From Rhizobium sp. ARZ01 (GTDB lineage: Bacteria; Pseudomonadota; Alphaproteobacteria; Rhizobiales; Rhizobiaceae): 64,000 bases of DNA. A program made the translations under genes and the position numbers. A model generated the notes under the pieces. The model saw only the letters and a list, made by a program, of their open reading frames with translations. It did not search any database and was not told the DNA's origin. Of the stretch, positions 1 through 12,068 are shown in pieces (position 1 is the stretch's first letter; each line of letters starts with the position of its first letter). Location: contig NZ_JACVAE010000002.1 in the NCBI RefSeq assembly GCF_014851675.1, forward strand, positions 310,001 through 374,000. The letters run 5' to 3'.

Positions 1-703
1 CATCATCCATCAGGTTGATGCGCGACAGGTCGGACGGGTCGGACTTCGACATTTTCTTCGTGCCGTCGCGCAAGGACATGACGCGTGGCGCCGGCCCCTC
101 GATCATCGGCTCGACCATCGGGAAATAGGCATGCACCGGCTCTTCCCCGACCACGATGTCGACACCAGTACCGGTGCGGCGGATCTTATCCTTGAAGTCC
201 AGATTGAACTTCATGGCGATGTCGCGCGCGAGCTCAAGATGCTGTTTCTGGTCGTCTCCGACCGGTACGTGGGTGGCGCGATAAACGAGGATGTCGGCTG
301 CCATCAGGCTCGGATAGGCCAGCAGTCCCAGCGAAGCATTCTCGCGGTCCTTGCCGGCCTTGTCCTTGAACTGGGTCATGCGGTTCATCCAGCCGATGCG
401 GGCGACGCAGTTAAAAACCCAGGCGAGCTCGGCGTGGTGCGGTACGGCCGACTGATTGAAAACAATATGCTTTTCCGGATCGATGCCGGACGCGATGAAC
501 GCCGCCGCGATTGAGCGGATCTGGCCGGGCAGGTCCTCGTGGACGAGCTGCGCAGTGATCGAGTGCAGGTCGACGACGCAATAGATGCAGTCGTTGTTTT
601 CCTGCAATGCCACGAACTTGCGAATCGCGCCGAGGTAGTTTCCGAGATGGAGGTTGCCCGTCGGCTGGACGCCGGAAAAGACGAGCGGCTTGAAAGCGGT
701 CAT
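1..703 (-). CDS. trpS: Tryptophan--tRNA ligase (partial, C-terminus outside window)
   Basis: Charges tRNA-Trp with tryptophan in the cytoplasm (class I aminoacyl-tRNA synthetase). The start is ATG at 703, giving [17 protein letters not shown]. The HIGH-type motif is seen as [10 protein letters not shown] near the N-terminus, and the KMSKS loop ([13 protein letters not shown]) lies at about positions 15-60. About 234 codons are visible of a family length near 350, so only the C-terminal tRNA-binding part is missing. It is separated from murJ and glnD on the same strand by the oppositely oriented M15-type gene. The identification is firm because both class I signatures are present in the right order. 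Confidence 0.95.
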   Translation of the reverse strand, partial: MTAFKPLVFSGVQPTGNLHLGNYLGAIRKFVALQENNDCIYCVVDLHSITAQLVHEDLPGQIRSIAAAFIASGIDPEKHIVFNQSAVPHHAELAWVFNCVARIGWMNRMTQFKDKAGKDRENASLGLLAYPSLMAADILVYRATHVPVGDDQKQHLELARDIAMKFNLDFKDKIRRTGTGVDIVVGEEPVHAYFPMVEPMIEGPAPRVMSLRDGTKKMSKSDPSDLSRINLMDD

Positions 704-994
704 ATTGTCCTCGTGAGGCTGGTGGAGGGCCCAAGCAGCGGCTGCTGCAACTGGTTTACGCGGCGCTTATGCACGGCAGGGAAATCACAATCAAGGGGCG
801 ATGCCGGGTGTGAGCAAGGGGCAGCGCGTGTAACCGGGCAAACCTGCCATCTGCGCCCACCCCTACACCATAAGTATTATCTAATATTAGCAATTTTATC
901 CGCACAAAAGCCATTTTCCGGATTTCAATTCTCGTTGGGGCAGAAGGGGACCCCGCTCAGCACGTCTGACGGGCAAAAATAAGGGAGAGGTATC
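704..994. other. Divergent intergenic region trpS / M15-type peptidase
   Basis: About 290 bases with an AT-rich core around 870-905, including the 10-base palindrome CTAATATTAG at 881-890. It should hold the promoters of both divergent genes, but I cannot assign clear -35/-10 pairs. No RNA gene or small ORF is convincing here. Confidence 0.4.
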
Positions 995-1492
995 ATGCGA
1001 AATGCCTGTTCCATCCTACTGGCCGGCCTGTTCACGCTCTCGTCACTCGTCATGGGCGAGGCGCAGGCCGGCGGCGAACTGAAGGCGCCGTTGCGGCCGC
1101 CGAAGGCCCGGGTCACGCTGGCCTATGCAACGCAGACCCCCCGTGTTCGGCACAGTTGTTTCCCGGGCAGACTGCAAGCCGTGCTGGCGCACATCGCCGC
1201 CCAGACGGGCCGGCGCCCGCTTGTCACGTCCGGACATCGATCCGGCGGTCGCCGCGGCTCCTATCACCGCAAATGCATGGCAGCCGACATCCGCGTTCCC
1301 GGTGTGTCGGTGCGCAAAATTGTCGCCGCGGCCAAGTCGGCCCCGGGCATCGGCGGCATCGGTACCTACTGTAACGGAATTGTCCATGTCGATGTCGGAC
1401 CGAGTCGGCGCTGGCACTATTGCGGCGGCGGTCGGGGGCGCGGTCTCGCCAAGGTTAGCCGGTCGAAAGCGAAAGTCGTGGCAATGCGGTGA
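995..1492 (+). CDS. Exported M15-family (DUF882/YcbK-like) peptidase domain protein
   Basis: 165 residues. A signal peptide covers about residues 1-26, with a likely cut after AQA. The mature domain has the M15 zinc-peptidase pattern: SYHRKCMAAD (H91, D98) followed by HVD (H131, D133) and W140-H141. In known M15A/DUF882 proteins these residues bind zinc and cleave D-Ala cross-links in peptidoglycan. The usual Gly in SxHxxGxAxD is Cys94 here, so activity is not certain. The C-terminus is basic and Gly-rich. A good ribosome site (GGGAGAGG) precedes the ATG. It is a single gene convergent with murJ (stops 8 bases apart). A periplasmic role in wall remodelling is inferred. Confidence 0.75.
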   Translation: MRNACSILLAGLFTLSSLVMGEAQAGGELKAPLRPPKARVTLAYATQTPRVRHSCFPGRLQAVLAHIAAQTGRRPLVTSGHRSGGRRGSYHRKCMAADIRVPGVSVRKIVAAAKSAPGIGGIGTYCNGIVHVDVGPSRRWHYCGGGRGRGLAKVSRSKAKVVAMR

Positions 1493-1499
1493 GCGGCGC

Positions 1500-3095
1500 T
1501 TATTCACCACCGTCGGCGGGGTCGGAGTTCACTGCTGCCTTGCGCTTGATGTTACGGCGGATCATGCCGAGATCAGCCCCGCCGATGAGGAATGCGACGC
1601 CAAAATAGATAACCATGGCGAGCGCGATCAGTGCGCCGAGCGCGCTTACCTGTTCCAGCAGCGGCGACGTCGGGGCCAGCCAGCCGGCAAGTGCCTCGGA
1701 GGCATAGTTGAGGCTGGCCGCCATGATCACTGTCGCAATCACCAGCCGCGCCACACGAGAGGCCAGCGCCTTGTCGAGCGGCCAATGGCCGCGCCGGATG
1801 AGCGTGACGAACAGGAAAATCGCCGTCAGCCAGCCAGAGGTCGCCTCTGCCGTGGCAATCCCGCGCTCGTAGAAGAACGGAAAGAGCGAGATGGCCAGCA
1901 CGCAGTTGACGGCGACCGAAAGCATCGTGATGCGCATCGGCGTCTTCGTGTCCTCGCGGGCGAAAAAGCCCGGATTTAGCGCCTTGATCATCACGAAGCC
2001 CGGCAGCCCCAACCCGTAGATCGCAAGCGTCCCGGCAACGACGGATGTCGTTTCCGGCGAAAACGCACCACGCTCATAGAGGACACGCACGATCTCGTCC
2101 GAGATCACCCAAAGCGCACCGGCCGCCGGCAGCGTCAGAAACAGTACGAATTCCATCGAGCGATTCTGCAGGTTGCCGGCCTCCTTCTCGTGGCCCGCCT
2201 TCAGCGCCCGGGCCAGCTCCGGCAGAAGCACGACGCCGACGGCAATGCCGACGACGCCGAGCGGCAGTTGGTAAACACGGTCGGCATATTGCAGCACCGA
2301 GATCGCCCCGTCCTTGGTCGAGGCAATCATTTGGCCAATGATCTGGTTGATCTGGGTGATACCGCCCGTGACCGCCGCCGGCAATGCCAGCCACAGCAGG
2401 CGCTTGACGTTCGGCGTAATCCGCGGCCGGCGGAAACCGATCCGCATCCCGGCCTGGCGCACCCCCGCGTAGAGCACCGCCATCTGCAGGATGCCGGCAA
2501 GCAGCACGCCCCAGGAGAGATACCAGGCGGTATCGAGCGGCGAGGCACCGGTGTAGAGCGCAAGCCCCAACGCAGCGATCAGGACGACGTTGAGGAAGAT
2601 GGGCGCGACGGCCGCAGCGAAATAGTGGTGCAATGAGTTCAACATGCCTGACAGCATCGCCGTCAGCGACATGCACATCAGGTAAGGGAACATGACGATG
2701 GCGAGTTCCACCGTCACGTCGAACTTCTCCGGATCGCCCACGAAGCCCGGCGCGATAATCCACGCCACGAGCAGCGGCATCGCCAGCTCCATGGCGACGG
2801 TTATGAACATCAGCACGGTGAAGAGGACGCCGAACACCTCTTCCGAAAAACGCTTCGCCCCGTCGATGCCGCCCGCCTCGATCTCCTTGGCGAAGAGCGG
2901 CACGAAGGCGGCATTGAACGCCCCTTCGGCGAAGAGCCGACGGAAGAGATTGGGAAAGCGGAAGGCCGCGTAGAACGCATCCGCCATCGGGCCGGTGCCT
3001 AAAGCCGCCGCCATCAGGGTTTCACGGGCGAACCCCATCACGCGGCTGCCGAGCGTTGCTCCGCCGACGGTCGCAAATTTCCTGACCAGACTCAT
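1500..3095 (-). CDS. murJ: Lipid II flippase MurJ (MviN)
   Basis: 531-residue polytopic inner-membrane protein of the MOP superfamily, matching the usual length of 510-540 residues and about 14 membrane segments. It flips lipid II to the periplasmic face for peptidoglycan synthesis. The N-terminal segment ([20 protein letters not shown], then [20 protein letters not shown]) is the typical MurJ signature with the conserved Arg residues of the central cavity. The ATG at 3095 overlaps the glnD stop as ATGA, so the two genes are probably translationally coupled. Confidence 0.96.
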   Translation of the reverse strand: MSLVRKFATVGGATLGSRVMGFARETLMAAALGTGPMADAFYAAFRFPNLFRRLFAEGAFNAAFVPLFAKEIEAGGIDGAKRFSEEVFGVLFTVLMFITVAMELAMPLLVAWIIAPGFVGDPEKFDVTVELAIVMFPYLMCMSLTAMLSGMLNSLHHYFAAAVAPIFLNVVLIAALGLALYTGASPLDTAWYLSWGVLLAGILQMAVLYAGVRQAGMRIGFRRPRITPNVKRLLWLALPAAVTGGITQINQIIGQMIASTKDGAISVLQYADRVYQLPLGVVGIAVGVVLLPELARALKAGHEKEAGNLQNRSMEFVLFLTLPAAGALWVISDEIVRVLYERGAFSPETTSVVAGTLAIYGLGLPGFVMIKALNPGFFAREDTKTPMRITMLSVAVNCVLAISLFPFFYERGIATAEATSGWLTAIFLFVTLIRRGHWPLDKALASRVARLVIATVIMAASLNYASEALAGWLAPTSPLLEQVSALGALIALAMVIYFGVAFLIGGADLGMIRRNIKRKAAVNSDPADGGE

Positions 3096-5929
3096 TCCTT
3101 GGCTCTTGTCCCTGCTTGCGTGGCCACCGGCGCAAGGATGCCTGATGGCATCCGGTCGCGCGCTTCGTCCGCCTCTTCAGCCATCACAGCTTTTAGGCGG
3201 GCGACAATGTTGCCCTGCCGGTTCTCGTTGGTAATCTTGTGGCCGAGCAGATCGGTCACGTAGAAAGTGTCGATCACCTTCTCGCCGAAGGTGGTGATGT
3301 GTGCCGAAGCGATGTCGAGCGACAGGTCGGACAGCACAGCGGTCACTTCAGACAAAAGGCCTGGACGGTCAAGGCACTCGATCTCGATCACCGTGAACTT
3401 GTTGGACAACGTGTTGGAGATCGTCACCGCGGGCGGAATGGTGAAGGTCTTCGACCTCTTGCGGCCGCGCGTCCGCGTCGCGATAACCTCCGGCAGCCGC
3501 TTGCGGCCGGAAAGCACGTCCTCGATCATCTTGCCGATGCTTGCCGCGCGGCGCATCTCGTCGGCGTCGTTCGGAAATTCGCGATTGACCAGGATCGTGT
3601 CCAGCGCGCGCCCGTCCGAGGTGGTGAAGATTTGTGCATCGACGATGTTTGCGCCGGCAGCGGCACAGGCGCCGGCGATAACCGTCAGCAGCCTCGGATG
3701 GTCCGGCGACAGGACTGTGATTTCCGTGATCGCGTGGAAGGAATCCGTCCGCACCATGGTCGCGAGAGCCTGACCCGCCTTGTCGGCCCCGCGGATGAAC
3801 TCGGCGTGGCGCACCTGATCCTCCAGCGGCACCGTCAGGAGGTAGGGGTCGTAGTGCAGATGAGTGTAGGCCTCGCGATCCTTCGGGCTCCAGTCGCCGA
3901 GCGCCTCGTGCAGCTTCTCGCGTGCAAACCGGGCGCGCTCCTTGCGGGAAACCTCGGAGAAGCCACCCGAAAGCAACAGTTCGGTCTCGTAATAGAGCGT
4001 GCGCAGCAGTTGCCCCTTCCAGCCGTTCCAGACACCCGGGCCGACCGCGCGGATGTCGCAGACCGTCAGCACCAAGAGCATCTTCAACCGCTCCATCGAG
4101 CGCACCTTGTCGGCGAAGTCGACGATGGTCTTGCGGTCGTTGAGGTCACGCGTCTGCGCCACCATCGACATGATGAGGTGCTCCTCGATCAGCCAGACGA
4201 CCGTTTCGGTCTGCTTCGGCGAAAGCCCGAAGCGCTGGCAGAACTTGCGCGCCACTCGGGCGCCGGCGACGGAATGGTCCTCCGGCCGCCCCTTGGCAAC
4301 GTCGTGCAGCAGCACCGCCACATAAAGCGAGACGCGATCCTCGATACCCGGCATGATCTGCGCGGTGAGCGGATGCGCCTCGGCCTCGCGCCCCTGATCG
4401 ATCGCTGAAAGCACGCCGACCGAGCGGATCAGATGCTCGTCGACCGTATAGTGGTGATACATGTTGAACTGCATCATCGCGACAATCTTGCCGAAATCGG
4501 GGATGAAGCGGCCGAGCACGCCGGCCTCGTTCATGCGCCGGAGGATCAGCGCCGGATCGCGCGGCGACGTCAGGATCGACAGGAACAGCCGGTTGGCGTC
4601 GTCGTTCTCGCGCAAAGTGTTGTTGACCAGCCTCAGCGACCGCGTGACGAGCTTCAGCGCATCGGGGTGAAACTCGAGCTTGTTGATATCGGCAATGTGG
4701 AACAGGCGGATCAGGTTCACCGGATCGCGCCTGAAGACATCAGGATCGGCGACGGTGATGCGTCCCCTGTCCTCGACGAAGTCGAGCGAACCGGCGATCT
4801 TGCGGTTGCGGCGGGTAAAGCGGCTGATCGCCGCCGAGATCCCCGGCGCGTCCTTGGCCTGTTGGTCCTCGAGCGTGGCGCAGAAGATGCGCGTCAGGTC
4901 GCCGACGTCCTTGGCGACGAGGAAGTAGTGCTTCATGAAGCGCTCGACCGCCGAAAGGCCCGGATGCGGCTGGTACCCAAGGGATGCCGCGATCTCGGGC
5001 TGCACGTCGAAGGAAAGCCGCTCCTCGGCCTTGCCCATCAGGAAATGCAGGTGGCAGCGCACCGCCCAGAGAAAGTCGTCCGCCTTCTGGAACAGCTTGA
5101 ACTCATGACGGGAGAGCACGCCGAGCTTCACCAGTTCCTCGGTGTCGTGGATACGATAGTAGTACTTGGCGATCCAGAAGAGCGTGTGCAGGTCGCGAAG
5201 CCCGCCCTTGCCCTCCTTGACGTTCGGCTCGACCAGATAGCGCGTGTCGCCCGCCTTGCGATGCCGCTCGTCCCGCTCGGTAAGCTTGGCGGCGATGAAC
5301 TCCGGACCGGTGCCCCGCATGATCTCACGCTCGAAGCGGGCGCGCATCTCGTCGAACAGCGGGCGCGAGCCACAGAGATAGCGGGCCTCGAGGATCGCCG
5401 TGCGGATCGTCATGTCGCCCTTGGAGAGCTGGATGCACTCCTCGATGTTGCGCGTCGCATGGCCGACCTTGAACCCCATGTCCCACAAAATGTAGAGCAT
5501 GAACTCGATCGCCGGCTCGCTCCACGGTGCCGGCTTGGCCGGCAGCAGGAAAAGAAGATCGATGTCCGATCCGGGCGCCAGCGTGCCGCGTCCGTAGCCG
5601 CCGACCGCGGTCACCGTGATGCGCGCAGCCTCGGGCGCCATGGCTGCGTTGAAGACGTGGTTCAGGGCAAAATCATGCAGCACCGTGATGATCTGGTCCT
5701 GCAGCCAGGAGAGACGCGCGGCGCAGGCAAGGCCACTGCCATCGACAAAGAGCAGTTCGCGCGCCTGTTCACGCCCCTCGGCATAGGCTTTCTTCAGTTC
5801 GGCAAGCAGCGCCCGGCGCATCTGGTCGCGAAATTCGGCATGCGCGCTCGCGATGAATTCGGAACGCGCCTTCAGGGCGGTCACATCGAGCAGGCCCGAA
5901 TGGGCCGGAGCCGTAACCTTGCTGTCCAT
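3092..5929 (-). CDS. glnD: Bifunctional PII uridylyltransferase/uridylyl-removing enzyme
   Basis: 945 residues from the ATG at 5929. The frame stays open to a TTG at 6007, but the ATG fits the length and N-terminal pattern of rhizobial GlnD (...[19 protein letters not shown]). GlnD senses glutamine and uridylylates or deuridylylates PII proteins, controlling nitrogen assimilation. Domains in order: nucleotidyltransferase with [15 protein letters not shown] (about 110-124), HD phosphohydrolase with LLHDVAKG (H542-D543), and two C-terminal ACT domains at about 735-815 and 847-920 that bind glutamine. All catalytic motifs are intact. It lies directly upstream of murJ with a 4-base overlap. Confidence 0.96.
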   Translation of the reverse strand: MDSKVTAPAHSGLLDVTALKARSEFIASAHAEFRDQMRRALLAELKKAYAEGREQARELLFVDGSGLACAARLSWLQDQIITVLHDFALNHVFNAAMAPEAARITVTAVGGYGRGTLAPGSDIDLLFLLPAKPAPWSEPAIEFMLYILWDMGFKVGHATRNIEECIQLSKGDMTIRTAILEARYLCGSRPLFDEMRARFEREIMRGTGPEFIAAKLTERDERHRKAGDTRYLVEPNVKEGKGGLRDLHTLFWIAKYYYRIHDTEELVKLGVLSRHEFKLFQKADDFLWAVRCHLHFLMGKAEERLSFDVQPEIAASLGYQPHPGLSAVERFMKHYFLVAKDVGDLTRIFCATLEDQQAKDAPGISAAISRFTRRNRKIAGSLDFVEDRGRITVADPDVFRRDPVNLIRLFHIADINKLEFHPDALKLVTRSLRLVNNTLRENDDANRLFLSILTSPRDPALILRRMNEAGVLGRFIPDFGKIVAMMQFNMYHHYTVDEHLIRSVGVLSAIDQGREAEAHPLTAQIMPGIEDRVSLYVAVLLHDVAKGRPEDHSVAGARVARKFCQRFGLSPKQTETVVWLIEEHLIMSMVAQTRDLNDRKTIVDFADKVRSMERLKMLLVLTVCDIRAVGPGVWNGWKGQLLRTLYYETELLLSGGFSEVSRKERARFAREKLHEALGDWSPKDREAYTHLHYDPYLLTVPLEDQVRHAEFIRGADKAGQALATMVRTDSFHAITEITVLSPDHPRLLTVIAGACAAAGANIVDAQIFTTSDGRALDTILVNREFPNDADEMRRAASIGKMIEDVLSGRKRLPEVIATRTRGRKRSKTFTIPPAVTISNTLSNKFTVIEIECLDRPGLLSEVTAVLSDLSLDIASAHITTFGEKVIDTFYVTDLLGHKITNENRQGNIVARLKAVMAEEADEARDRMPSGILAPVATQAGTRAKE

Positions 5930-6165
5930 CGAATGCCGGCCGCCTGCCTTCTGTTGGTCCGTCGTCACGCTTGGGTGCTGATGGGCTATAGCCCTTTTTG
6001 GCCGCAAGCGACAGTCATAGGCTTGGGGGCAAACTTCGCGGAGCTATGCAGCGGATGCCACCAGCGTTTTGGAGTACGCCCTCGTCCGGATCGCGCCAGT
6101 TGCGGTAATTACGTTTTCATGGTTGCAGTACATGTTACATAGCACAACGAACGTAAGCACTTTCC

Positions 6166-6750
6166 GTGACCGACCTGACACTGGGCTTCTACAACACGAA
6201 TGCGGAAGAATATGCTGCCGGTGAAGGGGCGCCCAATCCGAGACTATTCAGCTTTCTCGACCGTTGCAGGCCAGTAGGTAAAGTCTTGGAACTGGGGACT
6301 GGTGGCGGCGTCGATGCAGCCGCCATCATCGAAAGAGGCTTCGATCTTGACGCGACTGATGGCTCGTCCGAACTCGCCGTTATTGCCTCCCGTCGAATCG
6401 GACAGCCTGTCAGGACAATGCTATTTAACGAGTTGAATGCCGTGGCTATTTATGACGGCGTATATGCTTGCGCTTCATTGACCCACGTGCCCCGTTCGGA
6501 GCTTGCCGGTGTGATCGAGAAAATTCACCGGGCATTGACCGAAAACGGAGTTGTCTGGGCAAGTTTCAAGGCGGGAGATGGAGAGGGCTCAGACGCACTC
6601 GGTCGCTATTACAGCTATCTATCGCCAGACGAGTTGTTGGCGCTCTGGCGAACTTCAGCACCTTGGCGGAAGATTGAAAGTGAAGTCTGGTTGGGCGGCG
6701 CGTACGACCGGAAGCCAACCGAATGGGTGGCCATCACGGCCCTGAGGTGA
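6166..6750 (+). CDS. Class I SAM-dependent methyltransferase, substrate unknown
   Basis: 194 residues from a GTG start with a weak ribosome site. The Rossmann SAM-binding motif I is VLELGTGGGVD (about 40-50), followed by an acidic motif (DLDATDGS) and a conserved ASLTHVPR segment, as in small Methyltransf_11/25 proteins. The substrate cannot be told. It is a lone gene between glnD (divergent) and mutS (convergent). A hand count gives about 56% GC against clearly higher values in neighbouring genes, which suggests late arrival by transfer. Housekeeping function is unlikely. Confidence 0.75.
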   Translation: MTDLTLGFYNTNAEEYAAGEGAPNPRLFSFLDRCRPVGKVLELGTGGGVDAAAIIERGFDLDATDGSSELAVIASRRIGQPVRTMLFNELNAVAIYDGVYACASLTHVPRSELAGVIEKIHRALTENGVVWASFKAGDGEGSDALGRYYSYLSPDELLALWRTSAPWRKIESEVWLGGAYDRKPTEWVAITALR

Positions 6751-6808
6751 AGTCCGCAATGGGCCAAAAGTCGCCATTGACGACACCGCTGCATGATGCC
6801 GCAAAGCC

Positions 6809-9571
6809 CTATCGTCCGGCGATTTCCTTCTTCAGCGCATAGAGCGCCTCCAGTGCCTCGCGCGGCGACATGTCGTCGGGGCTGAAGTCCTTCAGCATCT
6901 CCTCGACCTTCGAAGCGCCGATGCTTCTTGCGCCCTCCTGGCGGCGTACCGCCACCTGGAACAGCGGCAAGTCGTCGATCAGCTGGCTGGCCGGGTTCTT
7001 GCGGTCGGCGTCTTCGAGCTTCGCCAGCACGTCCTTCGCCCGCGCCACGACGGAGGCCGGCAGGCCGGCAAGCCGCGCCACCTGGATGCCGTAGGAGCGA
7101 TCGGCCGCGCCCGGGCCGACCTCGTGCAGGAAGATCACCTCGCCGTCCCACTCCTTCACCCGCATCGTGGCATTGGAAAGGCGGGCGAGCTTTTCCGACA
7201 GCACCGTCAGCTCGTGGAAGTGCGTGGCGAACAGGCCGCGGCAGCGGTTGGCCTCATGCAGGTGCTCGACGGCAGCCCAGGCGATCGACAGGCCGTCGAA
7301 GGTCGCAGTCCCCCGACCGATCTCGTCGAGGATGACGAGCGAATGCTCCGTCGCCTGATTGAGGATCGCCGCCGTTTCGACCATCTCGACCATGAAGGTC
7401 GAGCGGCCGCGCGCCAGATCGTCGGACGCGCCGACGCGCGAAAACAGCCGGTCAACGACACCGATATGCGCGCTTTCGGCGGGAACATAGCAGCCCATCT
7501 GCGCCAGGATGGCGATGAGCGCGTTCTGGCGCAGGAAGGTCGACTTGCCGCCCATGTTCGGGCCGGTCAAAAGCCAGATCGCCCCATCGCCCCTGCCGTC
7601 TTGCCCGCCGTTCGGCGAAAGGTCGCAGGAATTGGCGACGAAGGGATTGCCCGCCTGCTTGCGCAGCGCCTGCTCGACCACCGGATGGCGGCCGCCGACA
7701 ATGGCAAACATCTTGGAGCGATCAACGACCGGGCGGCAATAGGCCTGCTCTTCGGCTAGCACCGCCAGGCCTTGCGAGACGTCGACGACGGAGAGCGCCC
7801 GCGCTGCTGCCTTGATCGCGTCAGCTTGCGCAACGACCGCCTCACTCAGCGCATCGAAGGCGGCAAGCTCGATCGCCAGGGTCCGGTCGGCCGCGTTGGC
7901 GATCTTCGTTTCCAATTCCGACAGCACGGTCGTTGTGAAGCGCATCGCGCCCGCCATCGTCTGTCGATGGATGAAGCGGGCCTTCGCCTCATCGCCATCC
8001 GTCAGCGCCGAGGCGTTGCCGGCCGACACCTCGATGAAATAGCCGAGAACGTTGTTGTGCTTGATCTTCAGCGACTTGACGCCGGTTTCCTCGGCGTATT
8101 GCAGCTGCAGCCCGGCGATCACCCGGCGCGATTGGTCGCGCAATGCCCGCATTTCGTCGAGCTCTGCGTCCGCACCCTCGCGGATGAAGCCGCCGTCGCG
8201 CTTCAGGAGCGGCAACTCATCGCCGAGCATGCCCTCAAGTCTCTGCGCCAGCGCCGATGGCAGGGCACCGATATCCGCAAGTGCAGCCGCCAGCTCTCCA
8301 TCCAGCCCCTGCGTCGACATCTGCCGCGCCACGGCGTCTGCGGCCCGCAAACCGTGCAGCAGGGCGCCGAGATCACGCGGTCCGCCGCGGCCGAGCGCCA
8401 GCCGAGAAAGCGCGCGTGGCATATCCGGTAGAAGCTTCAAAGCATCGCGCAAGTCCGAAGCGAAGGACGGCCGGTCAGCCAGCGCCGCAATCGAATCAAG
8501 CCGTTCGTTGATCGGCTCCGGATCGGTCAGCGGCGACATCAGCCGCTCGGCCAGAAGCCGGGCGCCACCACTGGTAACGGTGCGGTCGAGTGCCTTGAGC
8601 AGCGTGCCGTTCTTGTCGCCGGACAGCGTGCGCACCAGTTCCAGATTCGCCCGTGTCGCCGGATCGATGAAAAGGGTGGAGGCCGAGCTCTCCCGCTCCG
8701 GCGGCCCGAGTGGTGGCCGCTCGGAAATCTGCGTCTTCTCGACATAGGCGATGGCGGCCGAGGCCGCCGAAAGCTCGGCGCGCGAGAAGGTGCCGAAGCC
8801 GTCGAGCGTGCCGACGGCGAAGTAGCGGGCGATGCGGCCCTCGGCCGTGGCACTGTCGAACAGCACTGCCGGCTGGGGCACGGCGACCCGGCCGAGAACG
8901 TCGACCACGGGACGGAACTCCGGATCGTGGAACAGCGTGTCGGGCACGATCAGTTCACGCGGCTCGATGCGCAGGATGTCGGCGAGCAGCCGCTGCTGCG
9001 TCGTCTCCGCCAGCCGGAACACGCCAGTCGATATATCGATCCAGGCGAGCGCAAGGGTTGGGTCTCCGCCGCCGCGGATGCGCGAGAGCGTCATCAGGTA
9101 GTTGGCGTCCGACGGCGAGAGCAGTTTTTCCTCAGTTAGCGTGCCCGGCGTGACGAGGCGTACGACGTCGCGGCGAACGACCGACTTCGAGCCACGCTTC
9201 TTCGCCTCGGCCGGATCCTCCACCTGCTCGCAGACGGCGACGCGGAATCCGAGCGCGATCAGCTTCTGCAGGTAGTCGTCAGCGGCATGGATCGGGACAC
9301 CGCACATGGGGATGTCCTGCCCCATGTGCTGGCCGCGCTTCGTAAGCGTAATCCCGAGCGCGCGCGCGGCGTCTACCGCGTCCTGGAAGAACAGCTCGTA
9401 GAAATCCCCCATGCGGTAGAACAGCAGGCTGTCGGGATTGTTCGCCTTGATCTCGATGAATTGCTCCATCATCGGCGTCGCCGATGCTCGGCTCGCATGG
9501 CTGGCGAGCTCGGCGGTCGTCAATATGTCGCTGTTGCGCACGATCTGGTCGTTCACGGAAAGACTGTTCAT
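6809..9571 (-). CDS. mutS: DNA mismatch repair ATPase MutS
   Basis: 920 residues. MutS recognises mismatches and small loops and starts methyl-independent or MutL-dependent repair. The mismatch-reading Phe-x-Glu motif is seen as GDFYELF (F57, E59). The Walker A motif is GPNMGGKS starting at residue 670, followed by the Walker B region ([11 protein letters not shown]) and the C-terminal helix-turn-helix. The N-terminus has about 32 residues before the core, as usual in rhizobia. It is divergent from tme and convergent with the methyltransferase gene at 6166. Confidence 0.97.
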   Translation of the reverse strand: MNSLSVNDQIVRNSDILTTAELASHASRASATPMMEQFIEIKANNPDSLLFYRMGDFYELFFQDAVDAARALGITLTKRGQHMGQDIPMCGVPIHAADDYLQKLIALGFRVAVCEQVEDPAEAKKRGSKSVVRRDVVRLVTPGTLTEEKLLSPSDANYLMTLSRIRGGGDPTLALAWIDISTGVFRLAETTQQRLLADILRIEPRELIVPDTLFHDPEFRPVVDVLGRVAVPQPAVLFDSATAEGRIARYFAVGTLDGFGTFSRAELSAASAAIAYVEKTQISERPPLGPPERESSASTLFIDPATRANLELVRTLSGDKNGTLLKALDRTVTSGGARLLAERLMSPLTDPEPINERLDSIAALADRPSFASDLRDALKLLPDMPRALSRLALGRGGPRDLGALLHGLRAADAVARQMSTQGLDGELAAALADIGALPSALAQRLEGMLGDELPLLKRDGGFIREGADAELDEMRALRDQSRRVIAGLQLQYAEETGVKSLKIKHNNVLGYFIEVSAGNASALTDGDEAKARFIHRQTMAGAMRFTTTVLSELETKIANAADRTLAIELAAFDALSEAVVAQADAIKAAARALSVVDVSQGLAVLAEEQAYCRPVVDRSKMFAIVGGRHPVVEQALRKQAGNPFVANSCDLSPNGGQDGRGDGAIWLLTGPNMGGKSTFLRQNALIAILAQMGCYVPAESAHIGVVDRLFSRVGASDDLARGRSTFMVEMVETAAILNQATEHSLVILDEIGRGTATFDGLSIAWAAVEHLHEANRCRGLFATHFHELTVLSEKLARLSNATMRVKEWDGEVIFLHEVGPGAADRSYGIQVARLAGLPASVVARAKDVLAKLEDADRKNPASQLIDDLPLFQVAVRRQEGARSIGASKVEEMLKDFSPDDMSPREALEALYALKKEIAGR

Positions 9572-9681
9572 CCAAAAAAAGAAGTGTCACCCTAGCCGCG
9601 GGTCGCTATAGAAGACAACACCTGAGGGTGCCGCACAGTGCGCTTCCCACAGGAGCTTGACCAGAAATTATGGGGAGAACG

Positions 9682-11967
9682 ATGGCGGAGACCGGCAAGA
9701 CGAAGCGGGCGGTTGCGAGCGTGACTGATCAGGAAGCGCTGGATTTTCACGCCCACGGCCGGCCAGGTAAACTGGAAATCACACCGACGAAGCCGATGGC
9801 GACCCAGCGCGACCTGTCGCTTGCCTATTCCCCGGGAGTCGCCGTCCCCGTCAAGGCGATCGCCGAGGATCCGTCGCGCGCCTATGACTACACGGCGCGC
9901 GGCAACATGGTCGCCGTCATCTCCAACGGCACGGCAATCCTCGGGCTCGGCAATCTCGGGGCGCTCGCCTCCAAGCCGGTGATGGAAGGCAAGTCCGTCC
10001 TGTTCAAGCGCTTTGCCGATGTCGACTCGATCGATCTCGAGGTCGACACCGAAAACGTCGACGAGTTCATCAACTGCGTGCGTTATCTCGGCCCCTCCTT
10101 CGGCGGCATCAACCTCGAAGACATCAAGGCGCCCGACTGCTTCATCATCGAGCAGCGTTTGCGTGAGTTGATGGATATCCCCGTCTTCCACGACGACCAG
10201 CACGGCACCGCGATCATTGCCGCCGCCGGCCTGATCAATGCGCTGACGCTGACGGGGCGCGATTTCAAGACGACGAAGCTCGTCTGCAACGGCGCGGGTG
10301 CGGCGGCAATTGCCTGCATCGAACTCATCAAGGCGATGGGCTTCAATCCGGAAAACGTCATCCTCTGCGACACCAAGGGCGTGATCTACCAGGGTCGCGA
10401 GGAGGGCATGAACCAGTGGAAGTCGGCCCACGCCGTCAAGACCGACCGACGCAGCCTCAAGGACGCGCTGGCAGGTGCCGACGTCTTCTTCGGCCTTTCG
10501 GCCAAGGGCGCGCTGACGGCGGAGATGGTGAAGTCGATGGCACCGCACCCGATCATCTTTGCCATGGCCAACCCGGACCCGGAAATCACCCCGGAAGAGG
10601 TCGCCCGCATCCGCGACGACGCGATTGTCGCCACCGGCCGCTCCGACTATCCGAACCAGGTCAACAACGTCCTCGGCTTCCCCTATATCTTCCGTGGTGC
10701 GCTCGACGTGCGTGCCACCACCATCAACGACGCGATGAAAATCGCAGCCGCCGAAGCGCTGGCAAGCCTCGCCAAGCAGGACGTGCCCGACGACGTGGCC
10801 GCCGCCTATCAGGGCAACCGCCCGCGCTTCGGCGCGCAATACATCATCCCGGTTCCGTTCGACCCGCGCCTGATCTCGGCGATCCCCGTCGCCGTCGCCA
10901 AAGCTGCCATGGACACCGGCGTCGCCCGCCGGCCGCTGCTCGATCTCGACGCCTATGCACGCGAGCTGAAAGCCCGGCGCGACCCGATCGCCTCGACGCT
11001 GCAGAACATCTATGCGCGCGTGCGCCGCCATCCCAAGCGCGTCGTCTTCGCCGAGGGCGAGGAAGAGCAGATGATGCGCGCGGCCGTCTCCTACGCCAAC
11101 CAGCAGCTCGGCACCGCCATCTTGCTTGGCCGCGAGGAGCGAATGCGCAGCGTTGCGGAAAAGGCCGGCATCGACCTCGACCGTTCGGGTATAGAACTGC
11201 TCAACGCCCGCATCTCCAAGCGCAACGACGCCTATACCGACTACCTCTATGCGCGCCTGCAACGGAAGGGCTATCTCTTCCGCGACGCCCAGCGCCTGAT
11301 CAACAACGACCGCAACCACTTCGCCGCCTGCATGGTGGCGCTCGGCGATGCGGACGGGATGGTCACGGGGCTAACGCGCAACTATTCCACCGCGCTCGAA
11401 GACGTGCGTCGGTGCATCGATCCCAAGCCCGGCCACCGCGTCATCGGCGCGTCGCTGGCGCTCTGCCGCGGCCGCACCGTCCTGGTAGCGGACACGGCCG
11501 TGCATGACATGCCCTCGGCCGAAGAACTGGCCGACATCGCCGAGGAGGCCGCAGGGCTGGCCCGCAAGCTCGGCTACGAGCCGCGCGTCGCCATGCTCGC
11601 CTATTCCACCTTCGGCCACCCCACCGGCGAGCGCTCCGAGCGCGTGCGCGAAGCGGTGAAAATCCTCGACAAGCGCCGCGTCGACTTCGAATACGACGGC
11701 GAGATGGCCGCGGACGTGGCGCTGAACCCGAAGATCATGGAACAGTACCCGTTCTGCCGCCTCTCCGGGCCTGGCAACGTGCTTGTCATGCCGGCGTTCC
11801 ACTCGGCGTCGATCTCGACGAAAATGCTGCAGGAACTTGGCGGCTCGACCGTGATCGGCCCGCTGCTCGTCGGCCTCGACAAGTCGGTGCAGATCGTCTC
11901 GATGGGCGCGAAGGATAGCGACATCGTCAACATGGCGGCGCTCGCGGCGTACAACGCCGGCGTCTGA
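9682..11967 (+). CDS. tme: NADP-dependent malic enzyme with C-terminal phosphotransacetylase-like domain
   Basis: 761 residues. Decarboxylates malate to pyruvate while reducing NAD(P). The ATG at 9682 is preferred over one at 9670 because GGGGAG ends 4 bases before it. The N-terminal half holds the malic enzyme core ([11 protein letters not shown], then the nucleotide-binding GAGAAAIA). The C-terminal half, from about residue 430, is a PTA_PTB-like domain that in this large bacterial type is regulatory and lacks transacetylase activity. The tme rather than dme assignment rests on its position between mutS and olsB, which I recall as the S. meliloti tme position. Cofactor preference cannot be read directly. 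Confidence 0.88.
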   Translation: MAETGKTKRAVASVTDQEALDFHAHGRPGKLEITPTKPMATQRDLSLAYSPGVAVPVKAIAEDPSRAYDYTARGNMVAVISNGTAILGLGNLGALASKPVMEGKSVLFKRFADVDSIDLEVDTENVDEFINCVRYLGPSFGGINLEDIKAPDCFIIEQRLRELMDIPVFHDDQHGTAIIAAAGLINALTLTGRDFKTTKLVCNGAGAAAIACIELIKAMGFNPENVILCDTKGVIYQGREEGMNQWKSAHAVKTDRRSLKDALAGADVFFGLSAKGALTAEMVKSMAPHPIIFAMANPDPEITPEEVARIRDDAIVATGRSDYPNQVNNVLGFPYIFRGALDVRATTINDAMKIAAAEALASLAKQDVPDDVAAAYQGNRPRFGAQYIIPVPFDPRLISAIPVAVAKAAMDTGVARRPLLDLDAYARELKARRDPIASTLQNIYARVRRHPKRVVFAEGEEEQMMRAAVSYANQQLGTAILLGREERMRSVAEKAGIDLDRSGIELLNARISKRNDAYTDYLYARLQRKGYLFRDAQRLINNDRNHFAACMVALGDADGMVTGLTRNYSTALEDVRRCIDPKPGHRVIGASLALCRGRTVLVADTAVHDMPSAEELADIAEEAAGLARKLGYEPRVAMLAYSTFGHPTGERSERVREAVKILDKRRVDFEYDGEMAADVALNPKIMEQYPFCRLSGPGNVLVMPAFHSASISTKMLQELGGSTVIGPLLVGLDKSVQIVSMGAKDSDIVNMAALAAYNAGV

Positions 11968-11982
11968 CAACGTGGCCCGACC

Positions 11983-12006
11983 GCCCTTCCCTCCTCAGGG
12001 AAGGGC
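11983..12006. terminator. Hairpin between convergent tme and olsB
   Basis: A 9-bp perfect inverted repeat (CCCTTCCCT / AGGGAAGGG) with a 4-base loop. It lengthens to about 15 bp if one bulge is allowed. It sits between two convergent stops, as expected for a shared terminator, but there is no long T-run on either side. Confidence 0.45.
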
Positions 12007-12068
12007 CGGTCGAAACGGCAACAGAAATCTTCTCGGCCGGACAGGTACATCCGGTACGGCGAGTTGAT

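Noticed and set aside
4433..6142. 569-codon open frame on the plus strand opposite glnD
   Set aside because: Antisense to glnD with no domain and shadow-like composition.
9592..11319. 575-codon open frame on the minus strand opposite tme
   Set aside because: It lies fully antisense to a gene with clear malic enzyme motifs. Long antisense frames are common in GC-rich DNA with biased third positions, and the translation is Asp/Arg/Gly-rich with no known domain.
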